The notes below the pieces were generated by a model. It was not told where the DNA came from. It worked only from the letters and a program-made list of their open reading frames with translations, and made no database searches. Both the position numbers and the translations under genes were made by a program. 50,000 nucleotides of DNA from Neocallimastix lanati (nom. inval.). Lineage: Eukaryota; Neocallimastigomycota; Neocallimastigomycetes; Neocallimastigales; Neocallimastigaceae. Below are positions 14,182 through 23,713 of this stretch, one piece after another; position 1 is the first letter of the stretch, and every line of letters starts with the position of its first letter. The stretch is from positions 132,501 to 182,500 of the forward strand of contig JACVTC010000078.1 in the NCBI GenBank assembly GCA_016946835.1, read 5' to 3'.

Positions 14182-14631
14182 TTAACCACGCCAACACCAA
14201 CCATATTCAGTAAGACAGTATTTATCAACTATATCATAAACACGAGCATCACAATCAACATAACCTCTTCATGAAAATCCACCTCTTGCGTTATTTGGTG
14301 TGTAATAACATCCATTTTTGGTACTTATATGTCAAGTAATCCATTTACATTTATCTGGATTTTTATATTGTGTATCTCTAAGATATGCTCCAACAGGCAT
14401 TTCTCTATAATTAGCTACTGAATTACGGAGGAAACAGTCATAAAATCCACGATTACTATTTTTTATAATACCATAACCTTTACATATATATGTATTTTTG
14501 CGATCTCTAGAATTAAAGAAATATAGATGAGATATATTTGAATATATAGCTGGTCCAACCAATTTTATACCACAAACATAAGTAATGCATGCGGTAGCAA
14601 TTAATAAAGCAGTTAATAATTTTTTAAACAT
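14182..14631 (-). pseudogene. small secreted Cys-rich protein, frame broken by two UGA codons
   Basis: The ATG at 14631 begins a clear signal peptide (MFKKLLTALLIATACITYVCG). The intact part runs 99 residues to a UGA at 14332-14334. The same frame stays protein-like beyond it, with cysteines, through a second UGA at 14271-14273, to a TAA at 14182-14184 after GWCWRG. Reading through both gives 149 codons with regularly spaced Cys. The two UGA positions could be Trp codons changed by G-to-A. No intron that removes either is apparent. I do not recognise the family. It may be a recently dead gene, a truncated functional 99-residue product, or a readthrough case. Confidence 0.6.
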
Positions 14632-15399
14632 TTTAATTTATAAAATTAATACTTTAATATAATATTATAAAAAATACTAATTATAGACCTATTTATATAT
14701 TTATTTTTTTTTTATTTATTCAATTATGTAATTACGTATGTAATTCTGTTGATAATATAAACAAGGTATTAATAATAATTAATAATATTTAAAATAAAAA
14801 AATATAAAATATAAAAATTAATTTATATATGTAGTAATTATATATATATATATATATTTTTTTTTATTTAATTTTCTAAAGCATAATAAACGTTTGTCTT
14901 AATTATTTTTATTATCATTTAAAAATTTATTTATTCATTTATAATTTATTTATTCATTTACTTATTTATTATATTATAATACGCCATGTTTTCCGAAATG
15001 CACTACAACAATATACAAATTTATGTAATAAAAATTTTCGAAATGACAAACCCCCCTTTGATAAGTGTTACATTTCGGAACGTGGCTTTTAAACAAATTT
15101 TTGTAATGTAACGCACCACATTTTTTTTCTTTTTTAAATAATTGTAAATAAATATATTAATAAATAAAAATAGAAAATAAATATAAATGTGTTATTTTTT
15201 TTTTTTTTTTAAACATTAAAATTTTCTCAGAAGCCTATTATTTATAATAAATATTTATTATTATTTTTAACAAAAAATATTAAAATATATCTTTAAAATT
15301 AAATATTATTTTATATTTTATTATATATTTTATTATTATTTTAATAAAAAACATTAAAAAATATCTTTAAATATTACTATTTATTATTGTAACAAAAAC
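14632..15399. other. AT-rich spacer containing repeat R copy 2
   Basis: Mostly A/T. The stretch 14990-15120 is richer in GC. It contains repeat R in inverted orientation (15004-15041) and two inverted copies of TTCCGAAATG (around 14992-15001 and 15070-15079). A related block (TTCCGAAATGCAACG and neighbours) is found at about 28380-28420. No gene seen. Confidence 0.6.
15004..15041 (-). repeat. repeat R, right copy of the inverted pair
   Basis: Reverse complement of 13782-13819 with one mismatch. Confidence 0.8.
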
Positions 15400-15790
15400 A
15401 TAGACTGCACATACTAGGTACCCATCTCCCAATATGGCCATACAGTTATTAATTAACTGTAAGGTGATGAGTTATTGGCATACTGTATCAACTCGCTCTC
15501 AATCGTCGTTACACACTGCCCGGAGATGCATTCCTAACGTTCCTACATATATCTCTATTGACCACGATCATCAGAACGGAATCATTAACCTCTCCCTAGT
15601 GGGTGTAATCATTGGCGATTGGAAATTTTACAATCATCAAGGTCTATGCATCAATTCAAAGCGTAGTATCAGGGTTGGGTGAAATAATTATTTGAGGGAA
15701 AGCCTTATGAATATCACGTGTGGTCTCATGATATCCCAGGTGATATATATGGGACTTTTATGTGCAATAATTTATAAGCAGTGGGTTTTA
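15400..15790. other. unidentified GC-richer island
   Basis: About 390 bp with balanced composition in AT-rich surroundings. An 82-codon frame (15434-15682, +) is open but matches no family I recognise and lacks obvious domain features. An 8-bp perfect hairpin (TACAGTTA / TAACTGTA) lies at about 15441-15461. It may be a fragment of an old mobile element or an RNA gene. Confidence 0.35.
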
Positions 15791-16080
15791 AATAATAGTA
15801 GTTTAGTAAATTTTATTAATAAAATTATAATATTCGTACAATTAAAATAATAATTCTAATTCCTAAAAATTTTACAAGAGAGTCCTCTATTTCTATTATA
15901 AATAATTTAATCTATTTATAAGAAATAGGTAATATATTAATTATATATTCTAATATATAGAACTATATAAATTTTATATGAAATAAAGTATTATTATTAT
16001 TATAATTATAATATTGAAATAAAATAAAATAAAATAATTATTATCAAAAAGATATAAATTTAATAATTATTATTAAATAT

Positions 16081-16106
16081 ACAAATATGTTACTACACAT
16101 ATTTGT
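16081..16106. repeat. 10-bp perfect hairpin
   Basis: ACAAATATGT and ACATATTTGT separated by TACTAC. It lies just upstream of the tRNA-like piece; function unknown. Confidence 0.6.
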
Positions 16107-16141
16107 TTTATATCACAGGATAGAAACCTCATCCGATTATT

Positions 16142-16190
16142 TGGTGCCATGCCGAGGATTCGAACCCCGCCCTCTACAGTAGCCTGTAAT
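16142..16190 (-). other. tRNA 3'-half-like sequence with encoded CCA (or a long primer-binding site read on +)
   Basis: On the minus strand CGGGG-TTCGAAT-CCTCG folds as a tRNA T-arm with one G-U pair. It is followed by seven acceptor-type bases (GCATGGC), a discriminator A and CCA. No 5' half (a matching GCCATGC strand and D-arm) is present. Eukaryotic nuclear tRNA genes do not encode CCA, so this looks copied from mature tRNA. Read on the plus strand, TGGTGCCATGCC is shaped like a retroelement primer-binding site. A TACAG-TAGC-CTGTA hairpin lies at 16175-16188. Confidence 0.45.
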
Positions 16191-16240
16191 TTTTGTTACA
16201 AAAGATATTAAAATATTTTTTTTAATTAAATATTATTATA

Positions 16241-16482
16241 TGTTAAAGTTCAACATAATATTTAAACTTTTGCACATTAAAGAATTATAAATATTTATTT
16301 ATTTTATTATGTAACAATTTGTATGTAAATTATAAAAGGAAAATTATTTTATAAAATTAATATTTGGGGTCTTTTTAAATATTTTATTAAATCATCTAAA
16401 TTAATAAATAATAAATAAATTTTAATTGAATAATAATACATTTTGTAGTGTAAACATCACATCTTATATTGACTCCTTAACA
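16241..16482 (+). repeat. copia-2 5' LTR
   Basis: 242 bp, TGTTA…AACA termini, alignable along its length to 28043-28269. Confidence 0.88.
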
Positions 16483-16586
16483 GATGAAGAGTCACAAATA
16501 CCAGAGACCTATCATTAATTTTAGTATTTTAAACCTTTTTAATGATCCTAATCATTTTAAAATATAATTAATTAAATTTTTTATTA

Positions 16587-17677
16587 ATGTTTCATAGAAT
16601 GGCTGAAAGAAAGAATAATAATAATAATAATCATATTAAAGAGAGTTCGATTTCATCGACTCCAACTAATAATAAGGACAATGAATCGATCTTTTATTAT
16701 GAAAATGATGAATCTAATGATAAAAGAATAATCATTAATAAATATTATGGAAATATAACGAAATCCCTTTTTGAAATTAAAGATTTCATATTAAATAAAG
16801 GAAATTTCTTAGATTGGAATGAGCCTTTAAAAAGACATCTAATTGCCAATGATTTAGATTCCTACATTGAGAATGAAATTCAAATGTATCCATGGGAAAT
16901 ACAATAAAAATAATAAATTAACATGTTTATTAACGTTATATGTATATGATATTTTAATAACAGGAATTAAAAATGAAAAAACTATACTGTAAACAAATTA
17001 AAAGTTAAATATAAAATTTCTAAAGATTCTAATGCGACTAAAATAATAGGAATAACTATTTATAAAATAAGTGATAGCTATAAAATAAATCAGATAGATT
17101 ATATTAATAAAATAATAGAAAATATAATATGAATAAAACAAAATAAATAAAAACGCCACGCAGGAAAATTACGGAATATGAAAGAAATAATTCAAATTTA
17201 ATAGATTCAAAATAATATAAATCTTTACTTGGTGCATTACTATATATCGCTGTAAAGTCAAGGCCTGATATAATGTTTTCTGTAAGTGAAGCCTCAAGAA
17301 TATGTGAAAATCCAATAGAAGTTGATTATAAAAAATTTATAAATATCTTACAATATTTAAAAGGTACAAAAAATAAATCTATACATTATAATAAAAATAA
17401 TAAATTTATCAGATACTCGGATTCAGATTTTGCCAACGATGAAAAGACAAGAAGATCTACAAGTGGATATAAATTTTTACTTGGAAAAAGGCCTATTTCA
17501 TGGAAATCTCAGTTACAAAAAAATGTAACTTTATCTACTGCTGAAGCTGAATTTGTTTGTTTGACTGAGTATACTAAACAAGCTTTATGGTTCATAAATT
17601 TATTTAAAGAAATATTTAATCAAGAAATAAAATTTAAAATTATGGTAGATAACAAAGCATGTATTGCAATTGCTCAA
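16587..17677 (+). pseudogene. copia-2 gag/pol relic, left part
   Basis: 16587-16907 encodes the start of a copia Gag (NFLDWNEPLKRHLIANDLDS region). A large internal deletion then joins it to reverse transcriptase (CLLTLYVYDILITG near 16922-16966). The catalytic YVDD has become YVYD, so the enzyme would be dead. Frameshifts and stops follow. From about 17222 a clean RNase H frame appears (LLGALLYIAVKSRPDIMFS…, RRSTSGYKFLLG, LSTAEAEFV) and runs to the TIR-element insertion at 17678. The protein context shows the site was originally …GCT CAA GAT ACA…. Confidence 0.85.
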
Positions 17678-17704
17678 TTGTAAAGTGGTGGTCCACTTAT
17701 TAGT

Positions 17705-18477
17705 TGTAAAGATATTATTAATATCTTTATAAATTTTAATTAAATTTAATCATAAATTTAAGTAAAATTGAAATAAATCTATTAAAAATCACGTGTATAA
17801 AATTATTGCAAATAATTTTAAACAAAACTTCGACTTCTTCCCAATCATATTAATAAATTAAAAATTTCTCTTGTGAAACTAGTAATTGAAAATCATTTCT
17901 TTTTATGTAATTTAATTCAAATAATAAGAGTTAAGGTTTTTTACAAGATAAATTAACAACATGAAACTATGCAATTAGTCATGTTGAAACTTGCGGCATT
18001 TTATGCTAAAATCATATTAAATAATTATGACAACTTTTATATTAATTTTAAATAGAAAATATAATAAGAATTTATTAATAATATTTAAATAATAAATAAA
18101 TAATAAATGAGCTCGATTGAAATTGTTTATATTTATTTTAGTTATTAATTATAATTCTCTTTATTTAGTAATAGTTAATTATTTATTATTAGTTTAGGTT
18201 AGTATTGTTTTTAAATAAATAGTTAGATAATATAATTCAATAGGAATTATATATTCTAAATGTAATAAGATAAAAATATAAATAGTTAACCAAATTTCAT
18301 GTATTTTAATCGATGTAATTGTTATTAACGATTTATTGTTAATAACACTAATAATTAATAAAGATTATTTTAAAATCTAAATATAATAAAACTTATTTGT
18401 TTATAAAACATTTTTGTGTTATTTAGTGTTATTATAATTTTTGACTTATAATCTATTTTTTAAATCAAAACTTTATA
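17705..18477 (+). repeat. gypsy-1 5' LTR
   Basis: 773 bp, starting TGTAAAGATATT with an internal stem (TAAAGATATT against AATATCTTTA) and ending AAACTTTATA. Same length as the right LTR. Confidence 0.96.
18277..18327 (+). promoter_or_regulatory. gypsy-1 LTR promoter: TATA box and predicted transcript 5' end
   Basis: TATAAATAG at 18277-18285 is a strong TATA box. GTAATTGTTATTA at 18315-18327, about 30 bases further on, is where transcription should begin. This 13-mer is the exact reverse complement of the sequence at the LTR/internal junction (18476-18488), as expected if the RNA's own 5' end primes reverse transcription. The solo LTR at 25054-25746 keeps the same arrangement (TATAAATA, then AATCGATGTATTAG). 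Confidence 0.6.
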
Positions 18478-18488
18478 ATAACAATTAC
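18478..18488 (+). promoter_or_regulatory. gypsy-1 primer-binding site, self-priming type
   Basis: ATAACAATTAC lies directly after the LTR. It does not begin TGG as a tRNA-primed site would. It pairs perfectly with 18315-18325 in the LTR, extending to 13 bp with the last two LTR bases. Tf1/sushi-group elements are known to prime this way. Confidence 0.6.
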
Positions 18489-18909
18489 CTTTTTCTCTCA
18501 ATAAAATACGTTATAAGTCAAGATTATAACACGTGATACGTTAACAGTGGCTTGTGTGTGGCTTGATTCAAAATATTTTTTTACCAGTTTTAGATTATTG
18601 CTACCAGTTTCAGAATATTGCCACCAGCTCTATAATATTGCTACCGAAATTACAATTACACGTCTTAGAACAAGATTCGAAAAACCATAAACCTTAAATA
18701 TTTTAATTTATAACGTTACGTTTACTCGACAGCACCGCTTCAAAGGATAGAGCTAGATCGACTAGATGAAAAAACGTTATAGTTTGAAATATTTATTTGT
18801 TTGATATTTTTGTTAAAGAAATTGCAAAAATTTAAGTCAATTTAAAATAATCAAATTGGAGGGATTTAACAACCTAATAAGAAGATTCGAAGACCTTAAC
18901 CTGCAAGAA

Positions 18910-21900
18910 ATGAATCAAGAGAATCATCAAGTTCTGCCCCGTAACAATCAAAAGATTGTTAACGAACCACCGCTATTTTCTGGAATCAAGAAGGACTTTG
19001 ATGGCTTCCTTACAAGAGCTGAAATAGCTATGGAAGCCAATCCACAAGGTTTCAATAACGACCATACAAAGGTCAGATTTATAATTTCTTATCTTGTCGG
19101 TGATCCCTTGATATGGGCCTCAAACTTGCGAAGAAATAATGATCCCCTGCTCAATGTTTATGAAGATTTTATTCAAGAATTAAGAAATCAATTTGGAGAG
19201 CAGGACATAAGCACAGTTGTCGCAAACGGTAAATTATGCAGCATCCGACAACATAAATTTGGTCATGTTAGTGAGTATATAAATGAATTTAATAAAATCA
19301 GCAGACATTCAGATTTTAACGATTCTGCTAAGATTTATATGTTTGTAAAAGGACTTCACTACAAGATGAGGGAGCACCTTGCAGTGGTAAATCCAAATCC
19401 CAACAACTTAAGAAGACTTTTCACTGATGTCCTTAGTATCGAAAGCTTAACTAAGAGACATGAAATAAATGAATTTTTCTATCATAATTATTACCATCGT
19501 AAGGAAATAAATAATAATAATCATGCGTCTACTAGTGACCCAATGGAAATAGATTTATACAGAATTAAGAGAGGACAAACGAATACAAGTTACTTCCCTT
19601 CTAACCAGAAATTATATCAAGAAAACTCGAATTCAAGAGATGAAGAAAGAAGGAAAGGATTGTGCTATTATTGTAAAAAACCAGGTCATCGCTATTTTAA
19701 CTGTCCAAATAAGAAGAAACCTGCCGGAGTCAAGATTATCAGTAAACAAGAAAACACCGCTACCACACCCTCAAGTAGTTTAAGAAGAATTAGAAGAATC
19801 AACAGCCAAGAAGATATTGTCAAAGTTAGAAAAATCGTGGAAGAACAAAACTCACTTTTGACAAAGAAAAGTAATATCATTGATTTCTATATTAAAACAA
19901 ACGATACAGAAGAAGTAAAAGCAAGAGTTCTGATCGATTCTGGTTCTGATCTTAATTTTATCCATCCTGAATTCGCTAAAGCCTTTGGAATTAAAACAAA
20001 AGAAATCGAAGAACCTTTCCGTGTTACTGGTCTTGGATATGGTGTTTCATCAGTAAAAAAGGAAACTGAGAAATGCGTTCTTCGTTTAAGGAACCACTTG
20101 GAAACGATTCAACTCTATGTTCTCAGGATTCCTGATGTTGATATTATCTTGGGTTTACCATGGATCAATAAGCACTCCCCCTACAATTACCATGACGCAA
20201 AGAAGATTTCTTTCGGATCCGGTTTCTGTGCAAGACATTGTAACAATGGTAAAAGAAAAAGGAAAAACAAGAACAAGAAAAGGAACAAAGGAAAAGAACC
20301 TGCTACCAACCTAGAAGAAAACAAAGTTATTATTGAAGAATCAAGAAAAAGAAAACCTCTCTTTGACTCTGATTCCGACTCTGACTCAGAAGAAGAAATT
20401 TCTATTCGTGGACGCCGAACTCGTATTAGAACTTGCTCTGAATTTAATAATTATGATAGTGATAGTGATATTAATGATACTTTTATGTTAGATAATTTTA
20501 GTGATAGCATTAGTGATAGTGATAACTTTAGCGATAGGGATGATATTATTGTTATGAATTGTGATAGTAAAATTAGTACTAATAGTTTAAGGATTTTAAA
20601 GAAAATTTGTGAATCTAGTAAATGTAAGAAATTAAATGTAATTGAAAAATGTAATGATGAAGATAATAATTTAAATAAAGATGGTGAAAAGGTCGAAGTA
20701 CCTGAAATCTATTTGATGTTTAAAGAAGTGTTTAATGAAAATAATTGTAATGTGTTACCTCCGCATCGTAATTATGATTGTGAAATTAAATTAAAAGATA
20801 ATTGTAGTCTATTTTATGGTCCGTTGTACCCTTTAACTGAAACGGAGAGAGAAGAATTAAAGAAATATTTAGAAGAGAATTTAAAAAAGGGTTTTATTAG
20901 GAAATCTTCTTCTCCTGCTGGTGCACCTATTTTATTTGTTAGAAAAAAGGATGGTACTTATAGACTAGTTATTGATTATAGAAAATTGAACGAAATGACC
21001 ATCCGTAACTCTTATCCACTTCCTTTAATTAGTGAATTGTTGGATAGAGTTAAAGGTGCTAAATATTTTACTAAGTTAGATTTAAAATCTGCTTATAAAT
21101 TAGTAAGAATTAAAGAAGGTGACGAGTACAAAACTGCCTTTCGTACAAGATACGGGCACTTTGAATATCTCGTTATGCCTTTTGGGCTTAAGAATGCCCC
21201 TGCTACATTCCAACATTTTATAAATGATGTTCTCAGTGATTACTTAGATGATTTTGTAATCTCTTACATTGATGACATTTTAATTTATTCTAATACTTTA
21301 GAAGAACATCATGTACATGTTAAGAAAGTTTTAAGAAAATTGTTAGAGAATCATTTAGTTGTTAAATTAGAAAAGTGTGAATTTGATGTAACTGAAACTA
21401 CCTTTCTTGGTTATGTTTTATCAAGAGATGGAATTAAAATGAATAAAGAAAAAGTTAAAGCAATTTTAGATTGGCCTGTTCCAACAAACGTTAAAGAAAT
21501 TCAATCGTTTATTGGACTTTGTAATTATTACAGAATTTTTATTAAAGACTTTGCGAAAATTGCAAATCCTCTCCACAAATTAACTAGAAAAAATGTTCCT
21601 TTTAATTGGAGTTCTGAACAACAAAAAGCGTTTGATACTTTAAAAGAATTATTTACTACTGCTCCTATTTTGAAACATCCTGATAGCAACAAACAATTCA
21701 TTGTTGAAACTGATCCTAGTAATTTTGCTGTTGGTGCAATTCTTTCTCAGGAATTTGATGGGCATTTGCATCCAATTGCTTTTATTTCTACTAGCTTAAC
21801 TAAATCCCAAAGAAATTACCCTATCTATGACAAAGAACTTCTTGCTATTAAAGTTGCATTGGAAGGATGGAGACATTATTTAGAAGGAGCTCGCCATCAG

Positions 21901-23676
21901 TTTATTATTTATACTGATCATAAGAATTTAACTTTCCCTCGAAAACCTGAACTTCTTTCCCAACGCCAAATTCGTTGGTATGAATTCTTATCTAGATTTG
22001 ATTTTAAACTAATTTACAGAGCTGGTAAAAAGTCAGGTAAACCAGATATTTTATCAAGACGTAGTGATCATTTTTTTGCTAGTGTTCGTCCTATTTCATG
22101 CGTTATTAATTCATGTAGTTTTAAGAATGATTCTTTAATCTCCTCTATTCATGATTCTCTAGCTAATGATGAATTCTATTGCAAAATAACTGAATTTCTT
22201 AAAAATGATAAATCAAAAGATCCCCCTTTTAGTAAAATCGATAAATTTTCTCTTGACAAAAATGGTTATTTACTTTTTGAAAATTTAATTTATGTTCCCA
22301 ATAAAATTAGAATAAGAGTTTTAGAACTCCATCATGACTCTATTTCTGCTGGTCATTTTGGAATTAATAAAACTATTGAACTTATTTCTCGTAATTTCTG
22401 GTGGCCTAAATTACAAAAAGATGTTAAAATGTTTATTAAATCTTGTGAAATTTGTTCAAAATCCAAAATCCCAAGACATAAGCCATATGGTTTACTTTCT
22501 CCACTTTCTACACCAAATAGAGCCTGGTCTGCTATCTCTATGGATTTTATTGTTGAACTTCCGAAATCTAAAGATATGACCACTATAATGGTTGTTGTGG
22601 ATCGCTTAACTAAAATGGCTCATTTTATACCATTTAGATGTCTTCCTACTGCTTCTATTGCTGCTGATTCTTTCATTGCTAATATTTTTAAACTTCATGG
22701 TTTCCCCGATTCTATTATTTCTGATCGTGGTTCTCAGTTTACCTCTGATTTTTGGAATCGTCTTTGCTCTCTTTTAAATATTAAGCATTCTTTTTCTACT
22801 GCTTATCACCCGCAGACCGATGGTCAAACGGAGAGGGTGAACTCGATATTGGAACAATATCTTCGTTGTTTCATCAATGAAAAGCAAAATAACTGGCTTG
22901 ATTTATTACCTTTTGCAGAATTTTCCTATAATAATACTTTACAACAGTCAATAAATCAATCACCATTTTTTGCAAATTATGGTTTTAATCCGAAATTTAA
23001 TCCTGAAATTCCTTCAAATGAGAATCCGCATAGAGCTGAGAAAAGAATATTAAATATTAATGAAAACATTAAATTTTTAAAAGAAAACTTAGAGCAAGCA
23101 AAAAAGACTTATAAGAAATATGCAGATCTGAAAAGAATGGATTCTCCAGATTTTAAAGTAGGAAATAAAGTTTATCTTTTAAAGGGTAATACAACAAAGA
23201 AAAATAGAAAATTATCTGATCAACTAATAGGACCTTTTGAAATAATAAGAAAAGTTAGTGACTTAGCGTACGAACTTAAACTTCCTAATAATATGCGTTG
23301 TCACCCTGTATTTCATGTTTCACTTCTCGAACCTTATCATGAAAATGAATTTTCAAACAGAAGAAATACTCGTAGAAGAAATATTAATCTTAATACGGAT
23401 ACAATTGATAGAACTCCTGAAAGAATAATTAAAATGAAAACCTTTAACAATAAGAATCGTTACTTGATTAAATGGAAAGGATGCGATTTTAGTGAAAATA
23501 CTTGGATTGATGAAGATCAAATTCTTGATAGACAATTAATACAAGAATATTACAGAAAAGAAAAGAAGAACAAATCTTCGAATGTTAACAACGAATTCTG
23601 TCAACCACCTGATGATGCAAACGAGTACTATGTTAGACATAAATATCAACCTTTTGTAATTGATCTTCCTTCTTAA
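18910..23676 (+). CDS. gypsy-1 Gag-Pol polyprotein with chromodomain
   Basis: A single uninterrupted frame, open from 18817. The upstream part from 18856 (TTG GAG GGA TTT) reads as protein but lacks ATG; the first in-frame ATG is 18910. Numbering from 18856: Gag core about 35-200; CCHC knuckle CYYCKKPGHRYFNC near 269-282; protease IDSGSDLNF near 360; Lys/Arg-rich then Ser/Asp-rich linker about 465-575; RT with YIDDILIY near 804; RNase H about 950-1070; integrase zinc HHCC about 1159-1200 and DDE core with SMDF, SDRGSQF and HPQTDGQTERVN; C-terminal chromodomain about 1516-1568 (YLIKWKGCDFSENTWIDEDQIL). RT before integrase plus the chromodomain defines a chromovirus. All catalytic motifs look intact, so the copy may be active. 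Confidence 0.95.
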   Translation: MNQENHQVLPRNNQKIVNEPPLFSGIKKDFDGFLTRAEIAMEANPQGFNNDHTKVRFIISYLVGDPLIWASNLRRNNDPLLNVYEDFIQELRNQFGEQDISTVVANGKLCSIRQHKFGHVSEYINEFNKISRHSDFNDSAKIYMFVKGLHYKMREHLAVVNPNPNNLRRLFTDVLSIESLTKRHEINEFFYHNYYHRKEINNNNHASTSDPMEIDLYRIKRGQTNTSYFPSNQKLYQENSNSRDEERRKGLCYYCKKPGHRYFNCPNKKKPAGVKIISKQENTATTPSSSLRRIRRINSQEDIVKVRKIVEEQNSLLTKKSNIIDFYIKTNDTEEVKARVLIDSGSDLNFIHPEFAKAFGIKTKEIEEPFRVTGLGYGVSSVKKETEKCVLRLRNHLETIQLYVLRIPDVDIILGLPWINKHSPYNYHDAKKISFGSGFCARHCNNGKRKRKNKNKKRNKGKEPATNLEENKVIIEESRKRKPLFDSDSDSDSEEEISIRGRRTRIRTCSEFNNYDSDSDINDTFMLDNFSDSISDSDNFSDRDDIIVMNCDSKISTNSLRILKKICESSKCKKLNVIEKCNDEDNNLNKDGEKVEVPEIYLMFKEVFNENNCNVLPPHRNYDCEIKLKDNCSLFYGPLYPLTETEREELKKYLEENLKKGFIRKSSSPAGAPILFVRKKDGTYRLVIDYRKLNEMTIRNSYPLPLISELLDRVKGAKYFTKLDLKSAYKLVRIKEGDEYKTAFRTRYGHFEYLVMPFGLKNAPATFQHFINDVLSDYLDDFVISYIDDILIYSNTLEEHHVHVKKVLRKLLENHLVVKLEKCEFDVTETTFLGYVLSRDGIKMNKEKVKAILDWPVPTNVKEIQSFIGLCNYYRIFIKDFAKIANPLHKLTRKNVPFNWSSEQQKAFDTLKELFTTAPILKHPDSNKQFIVETDPSNFAVGAILSQEFDGHLHPIAFISTSLTKSQRNYPIYDKELLAIKVALEGWRHYLEGARHQFIIYTDHKNLTFPRKPELLSQRQIRWYEFLSRFDFKLIYRAGKKSGKPDILSRRSDHFFASVRPISCVINSCSFKNDSLISSIHDSLANDEFYCKITEFLKNDKSKDPPFSKIDKFSLDKNGYLLFENLIYVPNKIRIRVLELHHDSISAGHFGINKTIELISRNFWWPKLQKDVKMFIKSCEICSKSKIPRHKPYGLLSPLSTPNRAWSAISMDFIVELPKSKDMTTIMVVVDRLTKMAHFIPFRCLPTASIAADSFIANIFKLHGFPDSIISDRGSQFTSDFWNRLCSLLNIKHSFSTAYHPQTDGQTERVNSILEQYLRCFINEKQNNWLDLLPFAEFSYNNTLQQSINQSPFFANYGFNPKFNPEIPSNENPHRAEKRILNINENIKFLKENLEQAKKTYKKYADLKRMDSPDFKVGNKVYLLKGNTTKKNRKLSDQLIGPFEIIRKVSDLAYELKLPNNMRCHPVFHVSLLEPYHENEFSNRRNTRRRNINLNTDTIDRTPERIIKMKTFNNKNRYLIKWKGCDFSENTWIDEDQILDRQLIQEYYRKEKKNKSSNVNNEFCQPPDDANEYYVRHKYQPFVIDLPS

Positions 23677-23681
23677 AGTTA

Positions 23682-23713
23682 ATCTCGCAGGAGCTCGACT
23701 TAAGGGGCGAGAT
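23682..23713 (+). promoter_or_regulatory. gypsy-1 polypurine tract within a hairpin
   Basis: AAGGGGCGAGA ends just before the right LTR. ATCTCGC (23682-23688) and GCGAGAT (23707-23713) form a 7-bp inverted repeat ending exactly at the LTR border. Confidence 0.55.

Noticed and set aside
16482-16560. Primer-binding site of copia-2
   Set aside because: No convincing tRNA-complementary sequence could be recognised after the 5' LTR.
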